DNA of 64,000 nt from Oikopleura dioica (Eukaryota > Chordata > Appendicularia > Copelata > Oikopleuridae): assembly GCA_907165135.1 (NCBI GenBank), contig OU015568.1:14392501-14456500 (forward strand), given 5' to 3'. Position numbers and translations under genes: made by a program. Position 1 is the first letter of the stretch; each line of letters opens with the position of its first letter. This document shows positions 44,201 through 54,856 of the stretch, piece by piece. The notes beneath the pieces were generated by a model. That model was not told where the DNA came from. It ran no database searches and worked only from the letters and a program-made list of their open reading frames with translations.

Positions 44201-46161
44201 GAAAAGTCCCTTGACGAACCAGTCACAGCGACACCTCCTAAGTCAAAAACAAAGTCAGCTGGTCCTAAATCGCTGAAGAAAAGCGGCGCTATCTGCGGAA
44301 AAGCCGAGAGCTCGTCTTGCTTCCTCCTCCGATTACCTACCTACATTATGTATTTCCTTCTTTTCACAAGTCTAAGCTCACAGTTTGAGTGTACTCGGCC
44401 TATTTATAATCAACACTTCAAGGTAAGGTCGTTGATTTCTCAGTGAAAAACACTCTTTTGCAGCAATATTACGACGCCTACGTCATTCCAAAATACGACG
44501 AATACGTCGACCCACATGTACAAGAATTCGTCATCCCTGCGTATAAACAATACGGAGAGCCACAAATTGCTCAGCTCCAGAAGCTCTACGCTGCTCACGG
44601 CCAACCTCAACTTGAAAAGCTAATAAAGCTCTACGATACTCATTTGAAAGACCACGTCGATAAAACGATCACGAGTCTGAATGAGCAAGTCCAAACTCAT
44701 GTCGTGCCAACTGTCCAAAATGTTCAAAAGGAACTCGAGCCATTTTTCAACAACGCTGTCAAAAATGGAACAGTCTTGGTCAAGCAACTTCGAGAACAAG
44801 TAAAATCAGGAGGAAAGGCTCTTTTTAACCTTTTCTAGGCAAATGTTCTCGCGGAAAACTGGGGTGTAGTTTGCGAACAAGGAATCGCTGACATGCGAGT
44901 TCAAATCGACAAGTACAGTGCCCTTGCTCGTGATGAGACGCTCAAGGGACTTGCTAAAGTTCAACGCGCTAGTAAAGAATACGCTAATGCTGCTCTTGTC
45001 AATACCGGTCAGTTCTCTTCTTGTACTCTTTCCTTATTGAAATCATAGAGGAGTATCGACAACAAGCATCCGTCAAGTTTGCTGAAGTTCAATCTATTGT
45101 ATATGAAAGAGTTGAAACAACTATTGCTATCATCCAAAAACAGCTTCCAATCATTCACGAGTTCCTGCTCGAGTACAACATCGACAAGATCTTCTCCAAC
45201 ATCTTCGAGGGTATCGGTCGATCAATCGTCTGGACAGGAGATCTCATTGGAAAAGTCGCTGCTGGAAGATTCTGCTGCGCCCAGGTTTGCAAGTTGGTTT
45301 TCTCCCTCGGTTTAAGGGTAGAACATGAAATCGGCGCGCGGCGCCTCACTCGCCCAGCGCCCCGCCGTGCCCTACTTTTCAGAATGCCCTAAAATCGGAA
45401 CGGATAAAGCTTTTTCAAAAATTTTTTCGGATTTAAGATTATCAAAGCCTTTACTTTTCACAGATCAAAAATGAGCAGAATCGTCAAAGAAAAAGTCGGA
45501 GAAAATGACATGAGTTGGTTAAACTCTATCTCCTCTCGCAATTCTTATCCGATTTTTTCAAATTTAGATAGGTCGAAAGTGCTCCGTTAGACCTAAAATT
45601 TCGTAGTCTCAGAATTAATTTTAAAGCTTTTTGGAATTTTATATGAGCTTTTGAAATGAGAGCTGCGCCGTCGTGAGGCGCGCAGCGTGAGAGAAAAAGC
45701 GGCGCGGCGTGAAAGCACTTGTTTTGAGAAGCCGTGTTGAACGTTAGGAAGCTTCAAAATTAATTCTAAGACTACGAAATTTTAGGTCTAACGGAGCACT
45801 TTCGACCTATCTAAATTTGAAAAAATCGGATAAGAATTGCGAGAGGAGATAGAGTTTAACCAACTCATGTCATTTTCTCCGACTTTTTCTTTGACGATTC
45901 TGCTCATTTTTGATCTGTGAAAAGTAAAGGCTTTGATAATCTTAAATCCGAAAAAATTTTTGAAAAAGCTTTATCCGTTCCGATTTTAGGGCATTCTGAA
46001 AAGTAGGGCACGGCGGGGCGCTGGGCGAGTGAGGCGCCGCGCGCCGATTTCATGTTCTACCCTTAAGCTAATTTTAGAGCCAAATCGCCCGCCTTGGCAA
46101 CGACATCTACGAGCTCGGCCTTCTTGCATACAATCAAGTTCAAAATCTTATCCAAAATTAG
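41266..46161 (+). CDS. TMEM214: TMEM214-like gene, interrupted by transposons in two exons
   Basis: TMEM214 is an ER membrane protein that anchors procaspase-4 in mammals. Matching blocks: MAKSDWEVVKDSKKKPAAKG; STSIFDASNLLGSSLMAPES; DFPMNKLTKPVKDTFDKLFG; VGQMLVRKYPKVANISEDIL; NYSALITAASDSKLNKNVQ; ELEQLSVRARLFTKPDENW; a membrane segment LPTYIMYFLLFTSLSSQF; QYYDAYVIPKYDEYV repeats; EEYRQQASVKFAEVQSIVYE; and YELGLLAYNQVQNLIQN at the end (stop 46159-46161). Element 41758-42969 is inserted 9 bases into one exon, and element 43704-44141 is inside another (after LQVQ); reading into either gives a stop. A third element (45316-46062) is in an intron. Unless unusual splicing removes the first two, this copy is disrupted. 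The join near 43243-43286 is also unresolved. Confidence 0.72.
41984..42730. mobile_element. Diverged foldback element nested in the hAT-like element
   Basis: Its left part (CAAGACGAGTCTAATGGTGG, GGGTCTAACTC) and right part (TAGACCCACCATTCGGCTTA ... TTTTTGAAATCATC) match the arms of the foldback element at 35876-36516, including the order of motifs. The copies differ at many positions, so this one is older or a different subfamily. Confidence 0.6.
42190..42597. mobile_element. Third nested inverted-repeat insert
   Basis: GGGTGACCATTCGGGC near 42189 and CCGAACGGTCACCCC near 42580-42595 form an imperfect inverted repeat inside the nested foldback copy. The interior holds many TGCCCGG/CCGAA units. 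This looks like a third layer of insertion. Confidence 0.5.
43704..44141. mobile_element. 438-bp TIR element inside a second TMEM214-like exon
   Basis: Inverted ends GACAGTTTTTTTAAGGGGGC and the complement GCCCCC...AAACTGTC, with arms of about 35 bp including CCCGGAGAACTTTT. Flanked by a 3-bp AAT duplication (43701-43703 and 44142-44144). Excision restores the exon frame LQVQ-YVLESVPETT. A GC-rich core lies at 43870-43945. No transposase. Confidence 0.85.
45316..46062. mobile_element. TTAA-flanked foldback element in the last TMEM214-like intron
   Basis: Arms of about 300 bp begin GGGTAGAACATGAAATCGGC and end with the exact complement. The loop is about 115 bp and GC-rich. The element is flanked by TTAA on both sides (45312-45315, 46063-46066), the target site of piggyBac-type transposases. 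It lies in the intron that starts after CGCCCAG at 45284 and ends TTTTAG at 46078. No ORF of its own; apparent ORFs at both ends are mirror copies of each other. Confidence 0.9.
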
Positions 46162-46389
46162 TTAGATTTTTTCTGAATTTATTAAAGTTTAAAAACTGCT
46201 GTCCATTTACCATTTAGTGCAATACCTACTGTGAATTCAACTTGATTCTATTACTACTAGCTAAAGCAAAACCTTACTGTCGCAAGTTCATTTCTGTAGT
46301 TCAATTAAAAAAGGCGACCGCTTGAAAATTCCCGCTAAATTTCTATGAGTTCAAATATATGAAAACATCCATTCAGCGAAATCAAAAAC

Positions 46390-48005
46390 ATGTCGGACCA
46401 TGAATCTGATAATGAGGAACTACCAGGACTTGGCAAAAGAGATCTTGTAGAAAGGTGTGTTAGGCAGTAAAGAAAATATTCATACAGGCATTTTCTAGCG
46501 CTGAGCCTCCAGTAAAAAAGCGTCGAAAGAAGAAGAAGCGAGGGCGAGTCCTTACAGTGGACGATATGCCGCGAAAAGTTCGGGAGGAATTCCGAACCGA
46601 TCAAAAAGCTGAAAAATTCTTGCGCCTTCTGGGTGGCCTCAAGCCCGAAAACGTACACGCAAATCTTACCTGGATGCGACGATGCAAAACTGGTAAATTC
46701 GCGGAGATGATGGAGTCGGAGCTTTGGGATCACTTCCTTTCCTGCTTTCATCGAAATTACATGTTTGGCAGAAAAGGTGGTTTTGGATTTGAGAAAAAGC
46801 TGCCATCGAAGGACCAGCTTGCCTGGCTCGAAATGAAGCAGTGGGAACAAGACTCCGATGACGAAGAGTTGCTCGAACTCCCCAGCGGCTGGATGGAGCG
46901 CGACGAGGAGCCTGAGGAGTACATGAAGGTCACCAACGGACGAGTCGAGTTTAGCGGCAAAACGTATATCAAAGTGTCAGTGATGTACGGAGGCGGTTCT
47001 CAGCTCGACCCGAGAGACACGATTTGCGATCCAACGCCGATGTCCGAAATTGAAGCCCAAATCGCGGCAGAAGAAGCTGAAGATACTGACGATGATCTTA
47101 AAAATCCAGATCAGCCAAAAGTAAGGCTTTCTTTGATTCCATGTTCACGCATTTTAAGCCTATGCCAATGACTGCCGAAGAACAAGAAGCAGCTCGTCTG
47201 GCGAAACAGGCGAAACTCGAAGAAGAAATCCGCGAAAAAGAAGAAGAAATCACCACTGCCAAGCTCGCCGCGGAAACGATGTATCGAGGAATGGGTGTCG
47301 AGCCTGGCGAGGAAAATTCACGATCCCGACGTCGTCAGGAAATCCACTGGGACTACGATCACAAGGTAAAACCAAGATTTAAAATTACTCTAATCTCTTT
47401 ACTCAGGCGGAACCGGATCTGAAAGTGGGATCTGGCGGCGTAAATAAATTCATTTCGGACTCGTATGGATATGGGGGTTACCGTGAATCTGAAATGGCAC
47501 GTGATCAGTGGAAAGATCTATCTTACGATCAGACGCACGGGCAGGGAGCCAGCAAATACAGAAAATCAGCGTACGATAATTGGGATCAAGACTTCGAGCA
47601 AAAATACGTAAGAAATCACAATCCCTTTTCGTTTCATTCAGTAATGATTCTAGAAATGGGAGGATTTCGCAACCAAATGGGCGATCAAACGAAAGGAAAT
47701 GAAATTCTACAACAGGTTTATTTTTCCTCTCCAAAAAAATTACTCAAGATCAATTCAGACAACATCACAAATACGAGGACATCACAGACACCCGAAAACA
47801 GTTCCTCGAAAAAGAGGATAAGAGATTCAACGAAAAACGAGTCCAAGCTGATGTTTCTTACTGGGCTCAAGCAGCTGCTCAGGCCTCGATGGCCGTCCTC
47901 GCAGGAAGCAAAGATGGCAAAATCGATCTCCAGAACGCACCGTGGATGAAACAGCCTGCCCCTGCCCCCTCCAATGAGGATCCAAGAAAAAAGATGTCGT
48001 ATTAA
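46390..48005 (+). CDS. Charged nuclear-type protein, function unknown
   Basis: A protein of about 440 residues in seven or so exons. It starts MSDHESDNEELPGLGKRD, then a basic stretch (PPVKKRRKKKKRGRV, likely nuclear localisation signal), DQKAEKFLRLLGGLKP (similar to the KFLRLMG core of the SMAP small-acidic-protein domain), WEQDSDDEELLELPSGWMER, a coiled coil (EEEIREKEEEITTAKLAAE), RDQWKDLSYDQTHGQGASKY and a C-terminus SYWAQAAAQASMAVLAGSKD. No catalytic motif. I do not recognise the family; an RNA-processing or chromatin role is only suggested by composition. The join near 47716-47748 is unclear. FIP1 follows after 98 bp. Confidence 0.65.
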
Positions 48006-48103
48006 CTTTTCCCACAAGAAATTGTCTGTATTCCCTGTTCACAAATCCACTACCTTCAAAATTTTACGGTCTATTGAAAATATCCAAACTTGATTATCAA
48101 AGA

Positions 48104-49495
48104 ATGACAACAGAAGTCGAAAATGGTCAGGAAGCAACGCCTGAGAAGACAGATTCTTCAGTTACCGCGTTGCCAATAGAAAAGAAAGAGGAAGGACCCG
48201 ACGAAGGTAAAATCGCACTTCCTTTTGAGTTCCGTCAAATTGATTTTAGAGGAATCAGAAGCAGAAGAAATCGACTCAGACGATGATTCGGACGACGATG
48301 TAAATATTATGATCGGAGATATCGACGGCGAAGCTGTTATAAACATAAACCCAGTACGTTCTCTTCCTTGATTTCCGACCCTGAATTGATTTTTTCCAGA
48401 AAGATGCAAACAGCGAAGACAAAAAGACAAGACGCCTCAGCAAGCAGAAGTGCTCATTACTTCTTCAAGCGGAAAATTGATCCCAAATCCTGAAATAGAT
48501 GCACTCACGGATAAGCCGTGGCAAAAGCCTGGCGCTGACTTATCAGATTATTTTAATTACGGGTATATAAAATATAAATTCTCAATCCATTCATAATTTA
48601 TTCATTCAGATTTGAAGAAACCTCATGGAGAAAGTACTCGGAGAAGCAGAGAACGCTCAGAGATCGAGCTTTGCTCCTGCTACGGACAAGGACGAACATA
48701 GCTCAATTTGCGCCACCTGGAATGCCGTTCCTTCCAATGGGACCATCGCCTATCAAATCTGAAAACTTCAACAGATCTAACCCGCCTCCAGTTATCAGTT
48801 CCAACGGCAGTTTACCAGTAAATGCCAGCATGGGTGACCGCAGAGGACCACCAGGTAGACAGTACGCCAGTAAGCAAGCAAATTTACGTCATAATTCTAG
48901 ATATCAAATCAGACAAGGACAGTGGCCCACCGCCGCACCTCATGCCGCCTCGATTCGGCATGCCACCTGGTATGCCTCCGCGACCAGGGATGCCAGGAAT
49001 GCCGGCGATGCCGCCTGGAATGCCGCCTTTTGGCTTTCCCCCGCGGCCGGGTATGCCTGGCATGCCTCCCGGAATGCCTCCTGGCTTTCCTCCAGGCTTC
49101 AACCCAGGTAGAGTTTCGATTCTAGGCCACTTTTAATACTTTTGTCAGATGTAAAACAAGAAAGACATGATGGGAGAAGAAGCGATCGCGAGGATTACCG
49201 CGACCGACGAAACTTTGAACGATCCGATCGAGGACGAGACCGCGATCGGGACAGGGATAGAGACCGCGATCGTGACCGAGATCGGGATAGAGACAGATCA
49301 GAGCGCCGTCGGAGAGACGATGACCGAGGTGGTAGTGACAGAAGCCGCTCGCGGCGCCGCTCACGAGACCGATCAAGAGACAGAGATCGCTCCAGAGACC
49401 GCGACAGATCGAGAGACAGAAGCTCTAGAAGAAGCGATAGGCGATCCCGCTCAAGATCGCGCGATCGAGACAGAGATCGACACCGTAGAAGATGA
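48104..49495 (+). CDS. FIP1L1: FIP1, pre-mRNA 3'-end processing factor
   Basis: CPSF subunit that binds U-rich RNA and poly(A) polymerase. Acidic N-terminus ([20 protein letters not shown]), then the diagnostic Fip1 motif [20 protein letters not shown] with [12 protein letters not shown] across the intron at 48560-48610. A Pro/Gly/Met-rich region (48900-49130) follows, with an RD/RE/RS-repeat tail (49140-49490), the same order as in vertebrate FIP1L1. Stop at 49493-49495. The tail gives strong shadow ORFs in other frames. PURA follows after 107 bp. Confidence 0.92.
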
Positions 49496-49602
49496 TTTAT
49501 TAAAATTTGTACTGCCAACTGTCGAAGCTCTGTTTTTGTCGATTCAAAACATGTTTTCAAAACGAAGCTTGTAAAAAATAAAATAATTCTAGGTTTGGAT
49601 CG

Positions 49603-50676
49603 ATGGATAACGATCAGCTAGAGCAGGGCAATGGGGACACCAAGGAACTCGCTTCCAAGATGGTCCTCATTCAGAACAAGCGATTTTACCTTGATGTCAA
49701 AAAGAACGACCGCGGAATGTAAGAATCAATCCTAAAATTTGTCTTTTGACTGCTGTTTTAGGTTTGTTAAAGTAGCGGAAGTGTCCCCAGGGGGCAACAA
49801 GTCCCGATTGACGCTTTCGATGGCTACTGCAGCCGAATTCCGCGACTTGTTGGGTAATGAATCATTGATCCAATAATAAATATTTTACAATAAAATTAAG
49901 GCGATTTCATCGAGCATTACGCACAGCTCGGTCCTTCGGATCCTGCTCAGCCAGCAGAAGAAAGACAGAAGCCACTGAAGACGGAGCGTCTTCACCGAGA
50001 GAGCCGACGATACTTTTGGATCTGAAAGAGAACAATCGCGGACGGTAAATTTCTCTTCATCGAGTCCAAGCTCAAAGCCCTTTCAGATACCTTCGTATCC
50101 GACAGCAAACTGCCTACAACGGACAGGGCCAGGTCCAGAACCAAGGCCCGCCACCCCAGATTGTTCTCCCAGCCCAAGGTATAATTTACACTTGAAATTG
50201 AGCTTGTAATTAATGTATGCGTGAAGGGATGATTGAATTCCGAGACACCCTGACTGGATTGATTGACGAGTACGGACAGATCGAAGAAGATCAGTTTGAA
50301 TTACCAAAGCCTCATGTGATTGGCGATAAGCGAAACAAGCAGGTTCCAAATGTTGTTTTTTCTAATAAATTATTTAAAAATATATTTATTTTATATTTTA
50401 AGTATTTATCAAAACGGAAGATTATTTGATATGTGTTTTTTAGTTTTTCCTTGACGCTGGTCAAAATCAGCGAGGAGTCTTCTTGAGAATCACCGAGCAG
50501 ACTCGCTATTATCGTCAGGCTATTACAAGTAAGACTTGTTTGAGAGCTTCCTCCTCACTGATTTTCTAGTTCCGGAGAAGTATTTCGGCGCCTTCGCTGA
50601 CTACTTCTGCCAAGCAGCTGATAAAATGGAAGCCGCTGGTGAGGGATCATCCCACACTGGCAGTTTGAATGAATAA
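49603..50676 (+). CDS. PURA: Pur-alpha/beta single-stranded DNA/RNA-binding protein
   Basis: Three PUR repeats are visible. Repeat [21 protein letters not shown] and [20 protein letters not shown] to [16 protein letters not shown]. Repeat [22 protein letters not shown] to [16 protein letters not shown]. Repeat [23 protein letters not shown] to [20 protein letters not shown]. Repeats I and II form the nucleic-acid-binding unit and III dimerises. Short introns interrupt each repeat; the one before repeat III (about 50341-50441) is longer and AT-rich. Length about 250 residues. Pur-alpha and Pur-beta cannot be separated here. Confidence 0.93.
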
Positions 50677-51113
50677 AGAGTCTCCCTGATCGTTCTGATT
50701 CCTACTTCGGAATCATGAGAGAATCAGCACACGCTCTTACTACTTGTCCCTTCTGTTCGAAAGTTCATGACTGTGATTTCGAAAGACGAATCTGTTGGAA
50801 ATCGGTATGAGTCGGATTTCAATTAATGCGGATGTTTCCAAACCAAATTTTTGCTAAAATGAAAACCGACCCTTCTTTTAAATTGAATTGATCAGAGTAA
50901 TGGTCAATTTCTCTGTAGCAACTTTCATTCGCCATCAAACAAGTCACTGTCTTTAATTTTGTTATAAAGTTCAACTTATGCTTAAAATTTCGAGTCCAAC
51001 TCATGCTACTTATCCGACACATTCTTCTTTACTATCTTCTCTTTACTTTTAGTTACAGTAGTTGTCAGAATATACTACAGAAGGAAAGCAAAAACTCTTG
51101 ATGTCTTTGTAGA
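50677..51113. other. Intergenic, nothing recognised
   Basis: About 440 bp between the Pur gene and the sulfatase gene. No ORF with features, repeat or RNA gene seen. Confidence 0.4.
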
Positions 51114-52706
51114 ATGCAATTGATTTCAGTTCTGGGGTTGATTCTAGCTCCCCAGGTTTCGTGCAAAGGGGTGAAGAAACCAAATGTTTTGATAATCGTA
51201 GCTGATGATTTGGGATGGAATGATATTTCCCTACATAACTCATTTCTTTCGACTCCTAATGTCGATGGCCTCATTCAAGAATCTCTACATCTTCAGTCTT
51301 ACTATGTCAATCCTATTTGCACTCCCACTAGATCTGTTCTGATGAGGTAACCTAAACCAACCCATCCCTATCTTTATAATCGTCATTATCAATAGCGGTC
51401 GTTATCAAATTCACACTGGTCTCCAGCACGCGGTTATTCTCGGTGCTCAGCCTAATGGCCTACCCTCAGCGACCCTGTCCAGCCGGAATTGTTCAAAGAT
51501 TGCGGCTATCGAACTCACATGGTGGGCAAGTGGCACCTTGGTTTTTACGATGAGAGGATGGTCCCCGAAAATCGTGGGTTCGAAAGTCACTACGGATATC
51601 TAATCGGGGCAGAGGGACATTACAATCACTCGCAGTTTATTCAAGGTCAAAGTGGAGTGGACTTTCGCGACGGGGGCAAGTCAACGAATTCTAGCTGGGG
51701 TCAATATGGCGCAGAAATCTTTGCTGATCGAGTGGAAAAGCTTGTCGAAGCTCATGACCCAGAGGAATCTTTTTACATGTATGTTGGTCTTCAGAATGTT
51801 CATTACCCATTGGAAGCGCCGCAGAAATACGTTGACATGTACTCATGGATTGAGGATCGAGATCGACGCATTTACGCGGCAATGACGAAGAGTATGGACG
51901 ATACAGTAGGTCGAATCATCGACAGTTTCAAGAACAAAGGCCTCTGGGAAGATACCATTGTCTACTTTACCACGGACAATGGAGGAAGCACCCTCTACGG
52001 CGGTAACAACTGGCCACTAAGAGGACTGAAGAACACTCTTTGGGAAGGCGGTATAAGAGGAATCGGATCAATCAAGATCCCGGGAGTCTCCGCCGACAAA
52101 CGAAACCAGCTGATGCACGTGGTTGATGTCTTCCCAACTCTTCTCGATCTCACACAATGCGCAAACACCCGAAAAGTGAAATTCGATGGCAAGTCCCAAG
52201 CCAAAATGCTCGTTGAAAATGATGAGTCACAGAATGACTCGTTCCTAATCAACATTGACCCGCTTCGTTTGAACAAGAAATCGCCAGATAATCGAACATG
52301 GAATTCTGACTATGACGTGAGAGTACAGTCCGGATTGAGGTGGAAGCAGTGGAAGTTGCTGACCGGACAGCCGTCGAGTGATGGGTATCCAACTGGGCAT
52401 ATTTATCCTCCTGAATGGCCGAAAACTGATCGTAAAAATGACAACACGAATAATTTCGATGCTATTTCTGACCTAAACGTACGATTGTACGATATCGAAA
52501 ACGATCCACTGGAAGACTTTGAAATTTCAAACGAAAATAAAGACATCGTCGAGCAAATGCTAAACATGCTCTCTGCCTATAACTCCAACGCAGTTCCATG
52601 CCGCTGGCCAAAGCCGGATCCAGCGGGTTTGCCGGACCAAAATGACGGCTTTTGGAAGCCCTGGATCAACACAAATCATAAACTTCAGTTCGAGCCCAGT
52701 CTCTAG
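51114..52706 (+). CDS. ARSB: Arylsulfatase B-like sulfatase with a 1-base frameshift
   Basis: Lysosomal N-acetylgalactosamine-4-sulfatase family. Signal peptide (MQLISVLGLILAPQVSCKG), then metal site NVLIIVADDLGWNDIS, formylglycine motif CTPTRSVLM (Cys at about 51322), THMVGKWHLGFYDERMVPEN, FTTDNGG-type VYFTTDNGGSTLYGGNNWPL, LWEGGIRGIGSIKIPGV and WKQWKLLTGQPSSDGYP. An intron at 51348-51395 joins LM-R to SGRYQIHTG. After GLQHAVILGAQPNGL the frame is lost: CTACCCTCAGCGAC should carry one more base to give PLSDPVQPELFKDCG, and the remaining 405-codon frame then runs to 52706. This is either a real 1-base deletion or an assembly/sequencing error; no splice sites explain it. All catalytic residues are otherwise present. 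Confidence 0.87.
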
Positions 52707-52907
52707 AATAGTCCATGTGTATTGAAAAAATTCATCCTCTTTTATTTATCATGTAGAGCGCTTTTTCTCTGTGCGCTAATCCCAACTCTGCTCCAATCAG
52801 CTGCCATTCTCTTTCAATTCTTCTTTTTTGCTCGCCTTCCTTTATGCACATTCAATAATTCATTAAAATTCTAGTGCTAAGAGAATGTTCAATTCAGAGT
52901 ACCAAAA

Positions 52908-54177
52908 ATGTCGAAGCTTTTGCGAAATGTTACCCGAATGGTGTCTGCTCGATCCAAGCACACTTGCACCTTGATTCCTGGCGATGGTATTGGCCCAGAG
53001 ATCTCTGCTGCTGTTGCCAAGATCTTCGACGCCGCTGGGGCTCCAATCGATTGGGAAGAGAGAGACGTTTACGCTATCCAGGAGCCAGATGGCAGCTGGG
53101 TCCTCCCCGAGCCCGCTCGGGAATCCATCAACAAGAACAAGGTCGGTCTTAAGGGTCCCCTTGCTACTCCTATTGGCGCTGGTCATCCCTCCATGAATCT
53201 CATGCTCCGAAAGACTTTCGGTCTTTACGCCAACGTCCGACCATGCAAGGTAACAAAAACCATCTCAATCTATCTTCTTACCTCTTTCCCAGTCTATCGT
53301 CGGCCACCAGACCAAGTACGAAGATGTCGACATCGTCACCATTCGAGAAAACACTGAAGGTGAATACTCTGGCATCGAGCACGAAATCGTCCCCGGCGTC
53401 GTCCAGTCCATCAAGCTTATCACTGACACCGCTACCCGAAACGTCTGCCGACACGCTTTCGAATACGCTCGACAGAACGGTCGGGACCGAATCACCTGCG
53501 TCCACAAGGTTGGCGAATCCTCTTTGGCTCCATGTTGAATTCATATCTTTTAGGCCAACATCATGCGAAAGGCTGACGGTACTTTCCTCCGAGTCGCTCG
53601 AGAAATCGCCGAAGAATACCCTGACATCAAGTTCGAAGATGCTTACCTCGACACTGTCTGCCTCCGAGTAAGAGAGACTCCTCTTAATCAAAGCGCAATA
53701 GTTTCTTTTAGATCGTCCAGGATCCCTCTCAGTACGACATGCTCGTCATGCCCAACCTTTACGGTGATATCCTCTCCGATCTTGGAGCTGGTCTCATCGG
53801 TGGTCTCGGTCTTACTCCATCTGGAAACATCGGTGCTGACGGTGTCGCCCTCTTTGAATCTGTATGCTCAGACCTACCAATTCTTTCTTCTACTTAAAAA
53901 TCTAGGTCCACGGCTCTGCCCCAGACATCGCTGGTCAGGACAAGGCCAACCCAACTGCTCTTCTCCTCTCCGCCGTCATGATGTTGAGACACTTGAACTA
54001 CATGGAGATCGCCTCCGCCATCGAGACCGCCTGCTTCGATACCATCGCCTCTGGAACCAAGACTGGTGATCTTGGAGGAACCGCCAAGGTATTCAATATC
54101 CTCAAATAACTCCCATTTAAATATTTTTCTAGTGCACTGAATTCACTGAGGCCATCTGCGCTCGACTGAGAAACTAA
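52908..54177 (+). CDS. IDH3A: Isocitrate dehydrogenase NAD subunit alpha
   Basis: Catalytic subunit of the mitochondrial NAD-dependent isocitrate dehydrogenase of the TCA cycle. A short presequence ([18 protein letters not shown]) leads into [20 protein letters not shown]. Next are [20 protein letters not shown], the active-site [35 protein letters not shown] (catalytic Lys region), [40 protein letters not shown] and the end [19 protein letters not shown]. Five introns of about 40-50 bp, all phase-consistent. Codon use is notably C-ending compared with neighbours, suggesting high expression. Confidence 0.95.
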
Positions 54178-54604
54178 GTTATTACAATTATTCCTTGCTG
54201 TCTAAAATACAACATCAACAAGTTAAAATCAATCTCAAGCACATGCAAATCTATCGGACTTCTTCAATGGAATTCTATGTGTTCAAACTATTTATTTGGG
54301 CCTCGTCCCTCTTCAGTTGCTTTTGTTAAAACAGACAGTGACAAATAAAAAAACCTTTTGCTACTCTTTCAATAGTTTCTGATATGTTTTCGATAAACTT
54401 ATCTGACTCTATTTTTTATCTCTCTGATTGACCACAAATGTCGACTGAGTAGGATCCAAATATTGAATTATCGTTAAAATTATTGATTCCATCATTGATT
54501 TATTCGATATATTGGAACCTACTCCTGTTCAATAATTTTTATTCAATTTTCTCGATTGTCGTCATTTAGGGCCAATCGGCTAACGTCTCTTTGATTTTCT
54601 AGCA
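54178..54604. other. Intergenic, AT-rich, nothing recognised
   Basis: About 430 bp. An AATAAA-type signal at about 54345 fits the IDH3A 3' end. No gene seen. Confidence 0.45.
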
Positions 54605-54823
54605 ATGGATGACTACCGCAGTAAATATAGATCAGGGCTGGGTGGTTCTGATAGTTCACAGGGAAATAGACAAGGGTTATTTGTAAAAGGAGGAGTTCAA
54701 AAATCAAATGTGGAAGGTGGCGTCCAGGAACAAGTTGTTACGAAAAGCCACTACACTGAAGAAAGGGTTGATGAGGGACCCGATGCTAAGAAAAGGTTAA
54801 GAGGGCTAGATACAAGTTTTTAA
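54605..54823 (+). CDS. 72-codon ORF, candidate 5' exon of the dsRBD-DZF gene
   Basis: An ATG-started polar ORF (MDDYRSKYRSGLGGSDSSQG) with no domain. A donor-like AAAAG/GTTAAG near 54793 and a TTTCAG at 54836 would splice it to the next sequence as KKRSKMDMIHDEDYQKTLF. That frame then stops at 54930 and is one base out of register with the dsRBD frame. It may be a 5' exon with a sequence error downstream, or a separate small cistron. Confidence 0.35.
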   Translation: MDDYRSKYRSGLGGSDSSQGNRQGLFVKGGVQKSNVEGGVQEQVVTKSHYTEERVDEGPDAKKRLRGLDTSF

Positions 54824-54856
54824 ACCTGTATTTCAGTAAAATGGACATGATCCACG

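Noticed and set aside
45155-46217. Two ORFs on opposite strands with the same N-terminal residues (MRRRAPISCSTL)
   Set aside because: They are mirror images produced by the inverted arms of the TTAA-flanked element, not genes.
49142-49574. Long overlapping ORFs on both strands in the Arg/Asp repeat region
   Set aside because: They are other-frame shadows of the FIP1 RD/RS tail. Only one frame continues the conserved FIP1 protein.
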